This document shows positions 27,209 to 38,145 of a stretch of DNA of 64,000 nt, one piece after another. Made by a program: the position numbers and the translations under genes. The notes under the pieces were generated by a model that made no database searches, was not told the origin of the DNA, and was given only the letters and a program-made list of their open reading frames with translations. The DNA is from Cryobacterium frigoriphilum (GTDB lineage: Bacteria > Actinomycetota > Actinomycetes > Actinomycetales > Microbacteriaceae). Where the stretch lies: NCBI RefSeq assembly GCF_004403305.1, contig NZ_SOHE01000016.1, positions 186,001 through 250,000 of the forward strand, in the 5' to 3' direction. Each line of letters opens with the position of its first letter. The first letter of the stretch is position 1.

Positions 27209-28102
27209 ATGTCGATTTTCGGTTCCCGTGATGTCGCGGCTGAGCCTGCCGCGGCCGCTGAGTCCGTGCCTGCTGAGTCCGTGCCCGCTGTGCCTGCTGA
27301 GCCTGCTGTGCCTGGCAGGCCCGCCGTTCCGGCGCTCTCGATTCGCGGGCTGGGCAAACGCTTCGGTGACGTGATCGCGGTCAATGGCATCGACCTCGAC
27401 GTTCCGGTCGGCTCCTTCTACGGCCTGGTCGGGCCGAACGGTGCCGGCAAGACCACGACCCTGTCGATGGCGACCGGGCTGATGCGGCCCGAGATGGGCA
27501 CCATCCGCATTCACGGGATCGATGTCTGGCAGCATCCGCTCGAGGCCAAACGCCTGGTCGGCGTGCTCGCCGACGGAGTGCGGCTCTTCGACCGGTTGAC
27601 CGGTGAACAGCTCGTCACCTACTCCGGACTGCTGTCGGGCATGGACCGCCCGACCGTCGCCGGCCGCGTCGCCGACCTGCTGCGCATGCTCGACCTCGAG
27701 GCCGCGGCCGGCACCCTGGTCGTGGACTACTCCGCCGGCATGACCAAGAAGATCGCTTTGGCCTGCGCCCTCGTGCACGCGCCCAGGCTGCTCGTGCTCG
27801 ACGAGCCCTTCGAATCGGTCGACCCGGTCTCGGCGGCGAACATTCGCGACATTCTGACCGGCTACGTGCGCACCGGGGGCACGGTCATCGTCTCCAGCCA
27901 CGCCATGGACCTCGTGCAGCGGATGTGTGACCACGTCGCCGTGATCAGCGCCGGCCGGGTACTCGCCGCGGGCACGATCGACGAGGTGCGGCAGGGCGCG
28001 AGCCTCGAAGACCGCTTCGTGCAACTCGTCGGCGGCCGCCGCCACGCGGAGGGTCCGGAGTGGCTGAACGTCTCGCAGGATCTGCCGCTGGAGACGCCCT
28101 AG
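27209..28102 (+). CDS. ABC transporter ATP-binding protein
   Basis: A 297-aa ATPase. Residues ~1-45 form an unusual Pro/Ala/Val/Glu-rich tail with repeated AESVP and AEPAVP words. The ATPase domain follows: Walker A GPNGAGKTT, signature YSAGMTKKIALACAL, Walker B LLVLDEPFESVD, H-loop VIVSSHAMDL. It resembles the exporter (CcmA/DrrA-like) class. ATG 27209 follows GGAGG. The stop overlaps the permease start by one base (TAGTG), so the two form one transporter. Confidence 0.88.
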   Translation: MSIFGSRDVAAEPAAAAESVPAESVPAVPAEPAVPGRPAVPALSIRGLGKRFGDVIAVNGIDLDVPVGSFYGLVGPNGAGKTTTLSMATGLMRPEMGTIRIHGIDVWQHPLEAKRLVGVLADGVRLFDRLTGEQLVTYSGLLSGMDRPTVAGRVADLLRMLDLEAAAGTLVVDYSAGMTKKIALACALVHAPRLLVLDEPFESVDPVSAANIRDILTGYVRTGGTVIVSSHAMDLVQRMCDHVAVISAGRVLAAGTIDEVRQGASLEDRFVQLVGGRRHAEGPEWLNVSQDLPLETP

Positions 28103-29676
28103 TGGTCAGGCATCTGCTGGCCCTGCGCTTTCTGGTTCTGAAAAACACGCTGCGGCGCAGCCCCTGGCAGCTGGTGGGCGTGATCTTCGGCGCGGTCTAC
28201 GGGGTGGGGTTGCTCGGCGGTGGGCTGCTCGGTCTCATCGCCCTCAGCACCCAGCCGGCCGAGGTCGCCGGCACCATCGTGACCCTCGGCGGATCGCTGC
28301 TGTTGCTCGGCTGGGTGCTGATTCCGCTGCTCGCGAGCGGGGTCGACCAGACCCTCGACACCCTCAAGCTGCGCACCTTTCCGATTCGGCTCAACACCCT
28401 GCTGCTGGGACTGTTCGTCTGCGGCGTGCTCGGAGTGCCGGGCGTGGTGACCCTGCTGCTCGCGCTCGCGACGGCGGCAACGTGGTGGCAGCATCCGCTG
28501 GTCGCGCTCGCCGCCGTGATCTGCGCGCTCGTGGCCGTGGCGACCTGCGTGGTCGGGTCGCGCATGGTCGTGAGCCTGAGCTCGGTGTTCTCGTCGGGCC
28601 GCCGGTTCAGAGAGGTCGCGGGCCTGATCGGCCTGATTCCGCTCGTGCTGGCCGGCCCGATCATCGGTTATTTCACGGCCGGCATCGGCGGCGGGCCGAT
28701 GGGGGACTTCACCGCGCTCGCCAACGCCCTGGGCTGGACCCCGTTTGGCGTTATCTGGGCGGTGCCCGCCGAGCTCGCGGCCGGGCACTACGGGCTCGCC
28801 GCGATCAGGTTCGTACTCGGTGTTGGCGTGCTGCTCGTCGCCACGCTTCTCTGGCGCCGTGGCCTCGCCGTTGAGCTCGTCACCCCGCCGCACACCGCGA
28901 ACCGAACCTCGGCGCCCGGCAAGCTCGGATTCTTCGCCCGGCTGCCGGCCACGCCCGCGGGCGCCGTGGCCGCCCGCTCACTGACCTACTGGACGCGCGA
29001 CCCCCGCTACCTGCGACAGCTGGTATCACTCATCGTCGCCCCGGCGCTGATGATCTTCTACTCCATTCTGTTTAATTCGCTCGGCTACCTCAACGCCATC
29101 GGGCCGATCGTTGCACTCGTGCTGTCGCTGGCCATCTTCAGCGACGTGTCCTATGACAGCACCGCCTTCGCGTCACACCTCTCGTCGGGTCTGCGCGGCG
29201 TCGACGACCGTCTCGGCCGGGTCTGGGCGATCGCGATCTTCGCGGTACCGGTCGTACTCATCGTGGATGTCGTATCCGTCGCCTTCTCGGGGGCGTGGGC
29301 CCTGCTGCCGGGCATTCTGGGGCTGTCGATCGGGCTGTTGCTGAGCGGATTCGGGCTCTCGAGCGTGACCAGCGCCACGGTCGTGGTGCCGGTTCCGGCT
29401 CCCGGCGACAGTCCCTTCAAGGCGCCGCCCGGCGCCGGATTCTCGAATGTGGCCTCGACGTTTGCGACCTGGGGCATTCTGCTGCTGCTCGTGCTGCCGG
29501 AGATCGTGCTGTTCACGATCGGCGCGGCGACCGGGCAGGCGGTGTGGGGCTGGCTCACCGTGCTGGTCGGCGTGGTGCTCGGCACGTTCTACCTGTGGCT
29601 CGGGGTGCGGCGCGGCGGCGCCCGACTCGACGCCCGCGGCGCCGACCTGTTCGAGAATCTGGTACGGCACGCCTGA
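28102..29676 (+). CDS. ABC transporter permease, multi-helix
   Basis: A 524-aa integral membrane protein with about ten hydrophobic helices (for example LVGVIFGAVYGVGLLGGGLL, FVLGVGVLLVATLLW, AVWGWLTVLVGVVLGTFYLW). It has no named family I can fix beyond ABC-2-like exporter permeases. The GTG start at 28102 is coupled to the upstream ATPase stop; the longer frame from 28060 lies inside that gene. Substrate unknown. Confidence 0.82.
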   Translation: MVRHLLALRFLVLKNTLRRSPWQLVGVIFGAVYGVGLLGGGLLGLIALSTQPAEVAGTIVTLGGSLLLLGWVLIPLLASGVDQTLDTLKLRTFPIRLNTLLLGLFVCGVLGVPGVVTLLLALATAATWWQHPLVALAAVICALVAVATCVVGSRMVVSLSSVFSSGRRFREVAGLIGLIPLVLAGPIIGYFTAGIGGGPMGDFTALANALGWTPFGVIWAVPAELAAGHYGLAAIRFVLGVGVLLVATLLWRRGLAVELVTPPHTANRTSAPGKLGFFARLPATPAGAVAARSLTYWTRDPRYLRQLVSLIVAPALMIFYSILFNSLGYLNAIGPIVALVLSLAIFSDVSYDSTAFASHLSSGLRGVDDRLGRVWAIAIFAVPVVLIVDVVSVAFSGAWALLPGILGLSIGLLLSGFGLSSVTSATVVVPVPAPGDSPFKAPPGAGFSNVASTFATWGILLLLVLPEIVLFTIGAATGQAVWGWLTVLVGVVLGTFYLWLGVRRGGARLDARGADLFENLVRHA

Positions 29677-29723
29677 CCCGTGCCCGCCGCGCCGCCCGCC
29701 GCGCCGCCCCAGTGCCGGGGCCG

Positions 29724-29810
29724 CGTACCATTCGACGGAGTTCGACCGCAATGAGACGCGGTTGTGGACAAATCGGGCGTTTTCGATACCAAACACCGTC
29801 GAATGGTACG
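29724..29810 (+). repeat. 87-bp inverted-repeat element, copy 2
   Basis: The left end (29724-29742) and right end (29792-29810) are identical in sequence to those of copy 1, and total length is again 87 bp, but the 49-bp core differs. It lies between the convergent ends of the permease gene and the 29823 gene. Confidence 0.85.
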
Positions 29811-29822
29811 CGCGGGGGGTGA

Positions 29823-30785
29823 CTAGCCGAAGAGGGTGCCGGCGCGGCAGGGCTGGCCGTCGACGAGGTTGAGGCACGGGTCGAAGAAGTCCGGGTAGCG
29901 TGCCGAATCGGGCTCGCCGAACCACTGGGTGTAGAAACTCCAGAAGTTGAGATTGCCGTAGGTGGAGCAATCGTCGGCGGTGCCTGCCAGCGTCTGCGGC
30001 GACGGCTGGTACGGCGTGTAGTTGTACAGGTTCGCGGTGGCCTGATTCACGATCTTCACCGGGGCCGATCCGCAGGCGGTGTCGGGAAAGTACCCCACGT
30101 CGATCGTGCCGACCTGAAAGGCCCGGTCGGGCTCCTGGGTGTACTGCCGAAACTGCCAGGCCGCGTTGTAGACCTGGTTGAAGAAGCCGAAGTAGTCGGC
30201 ATTGCAGTCGGCGGTGTCGGGGCAGCCGTACCCGGTGGCGCGCAGGTAGCCCGACTCGTTCGGTGCGGTCAGCAGCGACTGCTCCTTCTGCAGCAGCACG
30301 AGCAGCACGCGCGGCGAGATTCCGCAGGCCTCGGACACCCGGGCGATGATCGTGCTGGCCCGCTCATGGGGTTGCCCGACGTAGGCCGCGCAGTGTCCGG
30401 CACCGTGCGCTGGCTCCGACTGGGTTGACTCGCGGTATTCCCAGAGGCAGGGAGACCCATCGCGGGGGTTGCAGGACCGGTTTTCGAGAAAGGTCTGCAC
30501 CTCGGAGGCCGTCATCGCATCCGCGTTGTAGAAGTTGTAGTCGCTGATGATCAGTCCCGGATCGAAGTCGTCCGGGTCGATTTCATCTGACGGCGTCACG
30601 GCCGGAATGGCTGCGGACCGTTCGAGGGCGGCCGACCCCGCGGTGAAGGCGGCAGCGGCGCCGAAGGCCACGAGCGCCGCGACGACGAGTATCGCGATCA
30701 GTCGGCGGGGCTTCTCGCGCGTTCCCCAGAAGCCTCGACTGCTCGGGCCGCGCCGGCCCGGCGCGCGTCGGGGTGACAGAGTCAT
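29823..30785 (-). CDS. Membrane-anchored exported protein, possible cell-wall enzyme
   Basis: A 320-aa protein with one N-terminal membrane helix (LIAILVVAALVAFGAAAAF, ~29-47) and a cysteine-containing extracytoplasmic domain. The segments GISPRVLLVLLQKEQSLLTAP and FGFFNQVYNAAWQFRQY are typical of a group of actinobacterial exported proteins often labelled hemagglutinin; the QKEQ segment recalls lysozyme-like folds. Enzyme activity is not proven. TAGGGT lies exactly six bases before the ATG, predicting a leaderless message. Confidence 0.7.
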   Translation of the reverse strand: MTLSPRRAPGRRGPSSRGFWGTREKPRRLIAILVVAALVAFGAAAAFTAGSAALERSAAIPAVTPSDEIDPDDFDPGLIISDYNFYNADAMTASEVQTFLENRSCNPRDGSPCLWEYRESTQSEPAHGAGHCAAYVGQPHERASTIIARVSEACGISPRVLLVLLQKEQSLLTAPNESGYLRATGYGCPDTADCNADYFGFFNQVYNAAWQFRQYTQEPDRAFQVGTIDVGYFPDTACGSAPVKIVNQATANLYNYTPYQPSPQTLAGTADDCSTYGNLNFWSFYTQWFGEPDSARYPDFFDPCLNLVDGQPCRAGTLFG

Positions 30786-30866
30786 GGTTAAACCCTAGCG
30801 GGGCATACCTCACAGGGTGCTGCGAGCGGATGCCGAGCGCGGCCCCCGCAGAGCGAACGGGCTCGG

Positions 30867-30944
30867 TGAGACCCCGATTAGGCACGGTGTCGGGCGGCCA
30901 ACACCGTGCCTAATCGGGGTCTCAGCGTAATCGGGGTCTCAGCG
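30867..30944 (-). terminator. 24-bp-stem hairpin with 17-bp tandem duplication
   Basis: Arms 30867-30890 and 30901-30924 are exact inverse complements around a 10-base loop. The word TAATCGGGGTCTCAGCG (30911-30927) is repeated in tandem at 30928-30944. It lies downstream of the 30957 stress-protein gene (minus strand), so a terminator is the simplest reading. The remaining bases of 30786-30956 hold nothing else visible apart from the upstream gene's promoter. Confidence 0.6.
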
Positions 30945-30956
30945 AGGGCGGCGACG

Positions 30957-31937
30957 CTAGTTGCGCTGGCCGGGGTCGGCGTCGGAGCGGGCGTTCACGA
31001 TCACGGTCGGGGATTGAATGTTCAGCACGATCGAGTGGCTGACCAGCCCGAGCAGCATCCGACGAATGCCGTACAACCCGTGATTGCCGACCACGACGAG
31101 GGCCGCACCGCGGGCCGCGTCGAGCAGGGCCCACTGCGGCGCCCCGCGCACGAGCGTCGAGGTCACGGCGAGCTGCGGGTAGGCGCCGGTCGCCGTGCGC
31201 ACCGAGTTCTGCAGCGTCTGCTGGTGCACCTGCTCGAGGGAGTGCAGAAAAGCGGGGTCGGGGGTGGCCGTGTCGCGCCAGACGAGCGGTTCCTGCCAGG
31301 CGTGGATGGCGCGCAGCTTCATGCCGGTGCAGTCGGCTTCGGCCGCGGCGAAGGCGAGAGCGGCCGCTGAGGCGGCGGAGCCGTCGACCCCCACGACGAC
31401 CCCGGTCGCGCGCGGGCTGGTGTCTTCGGGGATGATCGCGATCGGGCCGTTCGCGGCCCCCGCGAGCCGGGCGCCCACCGACCACTCGTAGCGCACCGGG
31501 GATCCTTCCCGAGTGTGCGTGCCGACCACGACGAGGGTGTTCGGCCCCGACAGATGACGCAGATGGGTGATCGGGTCGCCGATCAGAAACTCGCTCGTGA
31601 TGGTGACGGTGGGGTTCTCGCGACGGATGCGGTCGGCCTCTTCCCGAAAGGAGAGCTCGGCGCGGGTCGCGGTCGAGTCGGCGACAAAGTACTCGGCGTC
31701 GGCCTGTGACCGGTCGAGCACGTGCACGAGGTGCAGTGCGCCGTTCGGGTTGCGCCGCAACGCCCAGGCGAGGGCGGCGCGTGCCGGACCCGACGCATCC
31801 CACGCGACAATGGTCGTCGCGGACGTCGCGCGGGGGGCGGGAGCCATGCGCGCGGCGGGTGCCGCCACGGGGGCGGATAACGGTTGCCTCGACGTGGACT
31901 CAACCGTTGTTGTCGGACCTGCACTGCGTGTTGTCAT
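30957..31937 (-). CDS. Tandem-domain universal stress protein
   Basis: A 326-aa UspA-superfamily protein with two domains. Domain 1 (~40-180) has TTIVAWDASGPARAAL and TLVVVGTHTREGS; domain 2 (~185-325) has VVVGVDGSAASAAAL and ATP-binding-like VVVGNHGLYGIRRMLLGLVSHSIV. The N-terminus is Ala/Thr-rich and low in complexity. A DosR-like box lies ~100 bases upstream (32035-32048), placing it in the DevSR group of this region. Such proteins are typical DosR targets. Confidence 0.87.
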   Translation of the reverse strand: MTTRSAGPTTTVESTSRQPLSAPVAAPAARMAPAPRATSATTIVAWDASGPARAALAWALRRNPNGALHLVHVLDRSQADAEYFVADSTATRAELSFREEADRIRRENPTVTITSEFLIGDPITHLRHLSGPNTLVVVGTHTREGSPVRYEWSVGARLAGAANGPIAIIPEDTSPRATGVVVGVDGSAASAAALAFAAAEADCTGMKLRAIHAWQEPLVWRDTATPDPAFLHSLEQVHQQTLQNSVRTATGAYPQLAVTSTLVRGAPQWALLDAARGAALVVVGNHGLYGIRRMLLGLVSHSIVLNIQSPTVIVNARSDADPGQRN

Positions 31938-32034
31938 GGCGCTCGACCTTTCTCGTCGCGGCTCTCGTGTCGCTTTTTTCTGTGGCGTGCTCCCCCGGTA
32001 GCATCACGCTACGCAGGGCGGCCACGGCGGTCTA

Positions 32035-32048
32035 GGGTCTTTCGGCCC
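32035..32048 (-). promoter_or_regulatory. DosR-like box upstream of the 326-aa stress protein gene
   Basis: GGGTCTTTCGGCCC matches the DosR/DevR box GGGACTTTNGGCCC at all but one fixed position. It lies ~98 bases before the ATG at 31937. No second copy was seen beside it. Confidence 0.55.
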
Positions 32049-32086
32049 GTCGCTGCCGTCTTCGCCCGACGGATGCCCCGGTCGGC

Positions 32087-32629
32087 TCAGCCGCGGTGCG
32101 CGCCACTCAGAGGAACGAGCGCACCGAGCGCACTGCCCCAGGCCTCGGCCCGTTCGATCTCGCCGAGGGCGAGCAGGGTTTCCTTGGTCACCAGAAAACT
32201 CTGCGCCGGCAATGCCAGCTCGAAGCCGACGCGCTCGAGCAGGTGGGCGATGCCCTTCGAGGCACGCCCGGTCACGAGGGCGGGCGCGTCGACGCGGGTG
32301 TCGAACGCGGCAGCGATGCCTGACTGGGCGCTCAGCCCGTGCAGCCAGTCCCGAACGCCGACGCCCGCGGCATCCGGGTCGAGATTGAGCGTGCTGTCGG
32401 CCGTGGCCGCCGCGTCGGCCGCGGCATGCCGGGTGCTGTCCCGGCTCATGCCGTGCACGTGGGTGGGGCCGCCGACGACGACCAGATCGAACGCGGCGAG
32501 GTTCTGCTCGTCGGCGTGGGCGACCGGCACGATGGAGGCGGTCCAGCGGGTGCCGAGGCCGCGACCGATGGCCTCGGCGAGGGCATGGGTGTTGCCGTAC
32601 ATCGATTCGTAGATCACGAGGGCATGCAT
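32087..32629 (-). CDS. Flavodoxin-like protein
   Basis: A 180-aa flavodoxin-fold protein with the FMN phosphate loop YESMYGNTHALAEAI at the N-terminus and VVVGGPTHVHGMSRDSTR. It probably carries electrons via FMN; the partner is unknown. ATG 32629 follows AAGGATT; longer frames upstream read antisense-like sequence through the hairpin and dehydrogenase region. It lies 97 bases after the alcohol dehydrogenase gene in the same direction, with a strong hairpin between them. Confidence 0.82.
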   Translation of the reverse strand: MHALVIYESMYGNTHALAEAIGRGLGTRWTASIVPVAHADEQNLAAFDLVVVGGPTHVHGMSRDSTRHAAADAAATADSTLNLDPDAAGVGVRDWLHGLSAQSGIAAAFDTRVDAPALVTGRASKGIAHLLERVGFELALPAQSFLVTKETLLALGEIERAEAWGSALGALVPLSGAHRG

Positions 32630-32663
32630 GGGAATCCTTTCAACTCTGAAGTGAGCGCTGACA

Positions 32664-32716
32664 GCGCTTCGGCCGGGGTGGCGCGTTCGAGGAACGCGGC
32701 CCCCCGGCCGAAGCGC
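32664..32716 (-). terminator. Bipartite hairpin between alcohol dehydrogenase and flavodoxin genes
   Basis: GCGCTTCGGCCGGGG (32664-32678) pairs with 32702-32716, and an inner GCGTTC/GAACGC stem fills the loop. It could terminate most transcripts after the dehydrogenase gene or set the expression ratio of the two genes. Confidence 0.6.
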
Positions 32717-32726
32717 AGTGCGGGTG

Positions 32727-33782
32727 TTAGCGGGAGATGACGACCTTGAGCGCCTTCGTCTCCGCGGCGCGGGAGAAGGTGTCGTAGGCCTCGATGAACT
32801 GGTCGAAGCTGAAGTGGTGCGTGGCGAGCTTCTCGGCGGCGAGCTTGTTCTTGGCGACGAGCTTGAGCAGCATCGGCGTGGTGTTCGCGTTGACGAGGCC
32901 CATGCTGATGTTGATGTTCTGAATCCACAGGTCTTCGAGGTGCAGTTCGACGGACTTGCCGTGCACGCCGACGTTGGCGACGTTGCCGCCCGGGCGCACG
33001 ATCTCGGTGGCCATGCTGAAGGTCTGCGGCACGCCGACGGCCTCGATCGCCACATCGACGCCGGCACCATCGGTGAGGGCGAAGACCTGTTCCTTCCAGT
33101 CTGCGGAGCCGGAGATCACGACATCCGTCGCCCCGAAACCGCGAGCCGCCTCGAGGCGGTTCTCGTCGAGGTCGATCGCGATGATCGTGGCGGCGCCGTA
33201 GAGGCCAGCGGTGGCGATGGCGGCCAGGCCGACCGGGCCGGCGCCGATCACGGCAACGACGTCACCGGGCTTGACGCGACCGTACTGCACGCCCATCTCG
33301 AAGCCGGTCGGCAGGATATCGGAGAGCATGACGGCCTGGTCGTCGGTGACGCCCGCGGGGATCTTGTGCAGGGAGTTCTCGGCGTAGGGCACGCGCACGA
33401 ACTCGGCCTGGGTGCCGTCGATGAGGTGGCCGAAGACCCAGCCGATGCCGGACGCTCCCTCGTCGCCGAGGCAGTGCGAGTACAGGCCGGTGCTGCAGTT
33501 CACGCAGTGGCCGCAGCTCTTGATGCAGGAGATGATGACCCGATCGCCGACGGCGAGGCTCGTGACGGCGGAGCCGATCTCGGTGATCGTGCCGACGCCC
33601 TCATGGCCGAGAATGCGACCGACGGTGACCGCCGGAACATCGCCCTTGAGAATGTGGAGGTCGGTGCCGCAGATGGTGGTCGTGTCGACCTGCACGATGA
33701 CGTCGGTCGAGTTCTCCAGCCGAGGGTTGGGAACTTCGGTCCATGCCTTGATGCCGGGTCCGCCATATACGAGTGCCTTCAC
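32727..33782 (-). CDS. Zinc-dependent alcohol dehydrogenase
   Basis: A 351-aa medium-chain dehydrogenase. Catalytic zinc ligands are visible (CGTDLH, GHEGVG), structural zinc cysteines in CIKSCGHCVNCSTGLYSHC, and the NAD(P) fold in VAVIGAGPVGLAAIATAG followed by IAIDLDENRL. The acidic residue after the second strand favours NAD. The GTG at 33782 follows GGAGACACC. A DosR-like box lies ~90 bases upstream in the divergent region shared with the 34017 stress protein, consistent with fermentative redox balance at low oxygen. Confidence 0.9.
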   Translation of the reverse strand: MKALVYGGPGIKAWTEVPNPRLENSTDVIVQVDTTTICGTDLHILKGDVPAVTVGRILGHEGVGTITEIGSAVTSLAVGDRVIISCIKSCGHCVNCSTGLYSHCLGDEGASGIGWVFGHLIDGTQAEFVRVPYAENSLHKIPAGVTDDQAVMLSDILPTGFEMGVQYGRVKPGDVVAVIGAGPVGLAAIATAGLYGAATIIAIDLDENRLEAARGFGATDVVISGSADWKEQVFALTDGAGVDVAIEAVGVPQTFSMATEIVRPGGNVANVGVHGKSVELHLEDLWIQNINISMGLVNANTTPMLLKLVAKNKLAAEKLATHHFSFDQFIEAYDTFSRAAETKALKVVISR

Positions 33783-33866
33783 GGTGTCTCCTTCGATCTG
33801 TGCCGGTGAATGTGCAGGCGTGCGCGCCTGCACTGTCAATCTAGATCGGGGGCAGACAGGGTAAAC

Positions 33867-33882
33867 AGGGCCGAAAGTCCCC
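33867..33882 (-). promoter_or_regulatory. DosR-like box between alcohol dehydrogenase and stress protein genes
   Basis: The minus strand reads GGGGACTTTCGGCCCT, a full match to the DosR/DevR core GGGACTTTNGGCCCT. It is the best of three such sites here and could serve both divergent genes. Confidence 0.7.
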
Positions 33883-34016
33883 GGCTGGGGGCATGTTTCG
33901 CCCGTCTTGGGACGTTCGACTCTATGCCGGGGCCACCCGCACGCGGGAGGGTGGAGGTGGCCGGCACCGTCGCCGTCCCCCCTGGTTTCAACAAACAGTA
34001 AGACGAGGTGATTTCC

Positions 34017-34886
34017 GTGGACCGGATGATTGTGGTTGGCGTAGACGATTCAGCCCCGGGCGATGCCGCCCTCACGTGGGCCATGCAGCGCGCCACGAAG
34101 GTCGACTGCCCGGTGACCCTGGTGCACACCGTGTACGACACCTGGATGGCCGAGGGCTACGGCTACTACGACAGCATCGTCGACGCTGAAAAGAAGCTGC
34201 TGCTCGACGCGCAGGCCAAGGCCACCGCGCTCAACCCGCACATTCCCACCCACACCGAGCTGCGCCACGGCAACGCCCCGCGGGTGCTGGCCGAGTTCAG
34301 CGACGAGGCGAGCCTGATCGTGGTCGGTACCGACAAGAAGGGCCGCTTCGAGGGTGAACTGTTCGGCAGCGTCAGCCTGCAGGTCGCCGCGCTCGCCCGC
34401 TGCCCCGTCGCGATCATTCCCGAGCTCAACGACCCGGTCGGCCTCACGCGCTCCGGCGTCGTCGTCGGTGTCGACGGCTCCGCCGATTCCGTGGCCGCCG
34501 TGGCGATCGCCGCAGCCGAGGCCGACCGCACCGGGCAGGAACTCACCGCGATCTACGCCCCGCCGACCCCGTCGAGCACCAACCTGCGTTTCATCCCCAC
34601 CCAGGCGGTCGAGGAGCGCATGGAAGAGGAGCGCATTGTGCTGGCCGAGTCCGTGGCGGGCCTCACCACCCGCTACCCCGACCTGGTCGTGCACCAGCGC
34701 ATCGAAAAGGATGCCTACCCCGCCCGGGTGCTGGTTGCTGCGGCCCACGAGGCCCAGCTTCTCGTCGTCGGCAGCCACGGCCGCGGCGCTCTGGCCCGCC
34801 TGATGCTCGGATCGGTCAGTCACGAGGTGCTGCTGCACATTCCGTGCCCGACGATCATCACCACGGTGCGTCACCCCAAGAAGTAG
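34017..34886 (+). CDS. Tandem-domain universal stress protein
   Basis: A 289-aa UspA-family protein with two domains: RMIVVGVDDSAPGDAALTWA in the first and VVVGVDGSADSVAAVAIAAAEA in the second, with the ATP-binding-like end LLVVGSHGRGALARLMLGSVSHEV. GTG 34017 is preferred over GTG 34008 because ACGAGG sits eight bases upstream. It is divergent from the alcohol dehydrogenase gene with the DosR-like box between, and lies before the sensor kinase gene. Confidence 0.87.
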   Translation: MDRMIVVGVDDSAPGDAALTWAMQRATKVDCPVTLVHTVYDTWMAEGYGYYDSIVDAEKKLLLDAQAKATALNPHIPTHTELRHGNAPRVLAEFSDEASLIVVGTDKKGRFEGELFGSVSLQVAALARCPVAIIPELNDPVGLTRSGVVVGVDGSADSVAAVAIAAAEADRTGQELTAIYAPPTPSSTNLRFIPTQAVEERMEEERIVLAESVAGLTTRYPDLVVHQRIEKDAYPARVLVAAAHEAQLLVVGSHGRGALARLMLGSVSHEVLLHIPCPTIITTVRHPKK

Positions 34887-37369
<2,483 letters not shown>

Positions 37370-37462
37370 GGGGATCCCTTCGTTGTGGCGCACCGGCGGT
37401 TGGTCTGGCGGCGTGCGGCTGTTGCGCGCTTACTATTCTCTCCCGGCCGTATGGTGCTCGGT

Positions 37463-37477
37463 AGGGTCGAAGGTCCG
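37463..37477. promoter_or_regulatory. DosR-like box upstream of devR and the 158-aa membrane protein gene
   Basis: AGGGTCGAAGGTCCG resembles the site at 33867-33882 (AGGGCCGAAAGTCCC) with three changes in 15 bases. It lies in the divergent region between devR (start 37369) and the gene at 37539. Confidence 0.5.
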
Positions 37478-37538
37478 TTACCGGGTTGCGGGACCTCCGG
37501 CCCTGTGCGGCCGGTGAGGCCCGCGGCAGGGTGGAATC

Positions 37539-38015
37539 ATGACGATCGATTGGAAACGACCGGCGGGCACGCCGGTGTCGACTCCGCAGCGGGGTCTGCG
37601 TGGTCTGCTGCTCGGGCTGCTCTATTTTGGTGCCGCCTCCGCCTTCGGCGGCGGGGTGCTGGGGGTCTTCGCCAACGGCGCGGGGGTGCCGCTCGACTAT
37701 CTCGCGGGCAGCCCCTTCACTTCGTTCCTGTGGCCCGGACTCATCCTCGGGGCGGTCGTCGGCGGTACCCAGCTGCTCGCGGCCGTGACCCTGCAGCGAC
37801 GGCGGCCGCTCGGCCCGCTGTCGAGCGTCGTGGCCGGCTTCGGAATGCTGATCTGGATCTTCGTGGAACTCGCCGTGATGCGCGAGTACTCTGTGCTGCA
37901 AACACTGTATTTCGCCCTCGGAGGCCTCGAACTGCTCGCCGTTTTCGGCCTGCTCGGTCTGGTGCCCGCATCCGCCGAAACGCTTCAGGCGGATGTCGCC
38001 GGCCGGGACCTCTGA
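37539..38015 (+). CDS. Small membrane protein of unknown function
   Basis: A 158-aa protein with four predicted helices (GLLLGLLYFGAASAFGGGVLG; FLWPGLILGAVVGGTQLLAAV; VVAGFGMLIWIFVELAV; LLAVFGLLGLVPA). No named family is recognised. ATG 37539 follows GGGTGG. It is divergent from devR across a DosR-like box, so hypoxia-linked expression is possible. An imperfect hairpin follows. Confidence 0.68.
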   Translation: MTIDWKRPAGTPVSTPQRGLRGLLLGLLYFGAASAFGGGVLGVFANGAGVPLDYLAGSPFTSFLWPGLILGAVVGGTQLLAAVTLQRRRPLGPLSSVVAGFGMLIWIFVELAVMREYSVLQTLYFALGGLELLAVFGLLGLVPASAETLQADVAGRDL

Positions 38016-38051
38016 CCCTGTTGCGGCCCGCGCCTCGGTGCCAGCATGAAT

Positions 38052-38106
38052 ACAGATCTGGCGTGCGTCGATGGGGCCGCCCACCGCTGGCACGCACTGA
38101 TCTGTG
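38052..38106 (+). terminator. Imperfect hairpin after the small membrane protein gene
   Basis: ACAGATC..GCGTGC pairs with GCACGC..GATCTGT around a ~25-base loop, 36 bases after the stop. Tentative terminator between 38015 and 38146. Confidence 0.45.
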
Positions 38107-38145
38107 GTTGCGTTCCTGATCTCCGTTCACCGATTGAAGGTTCTC

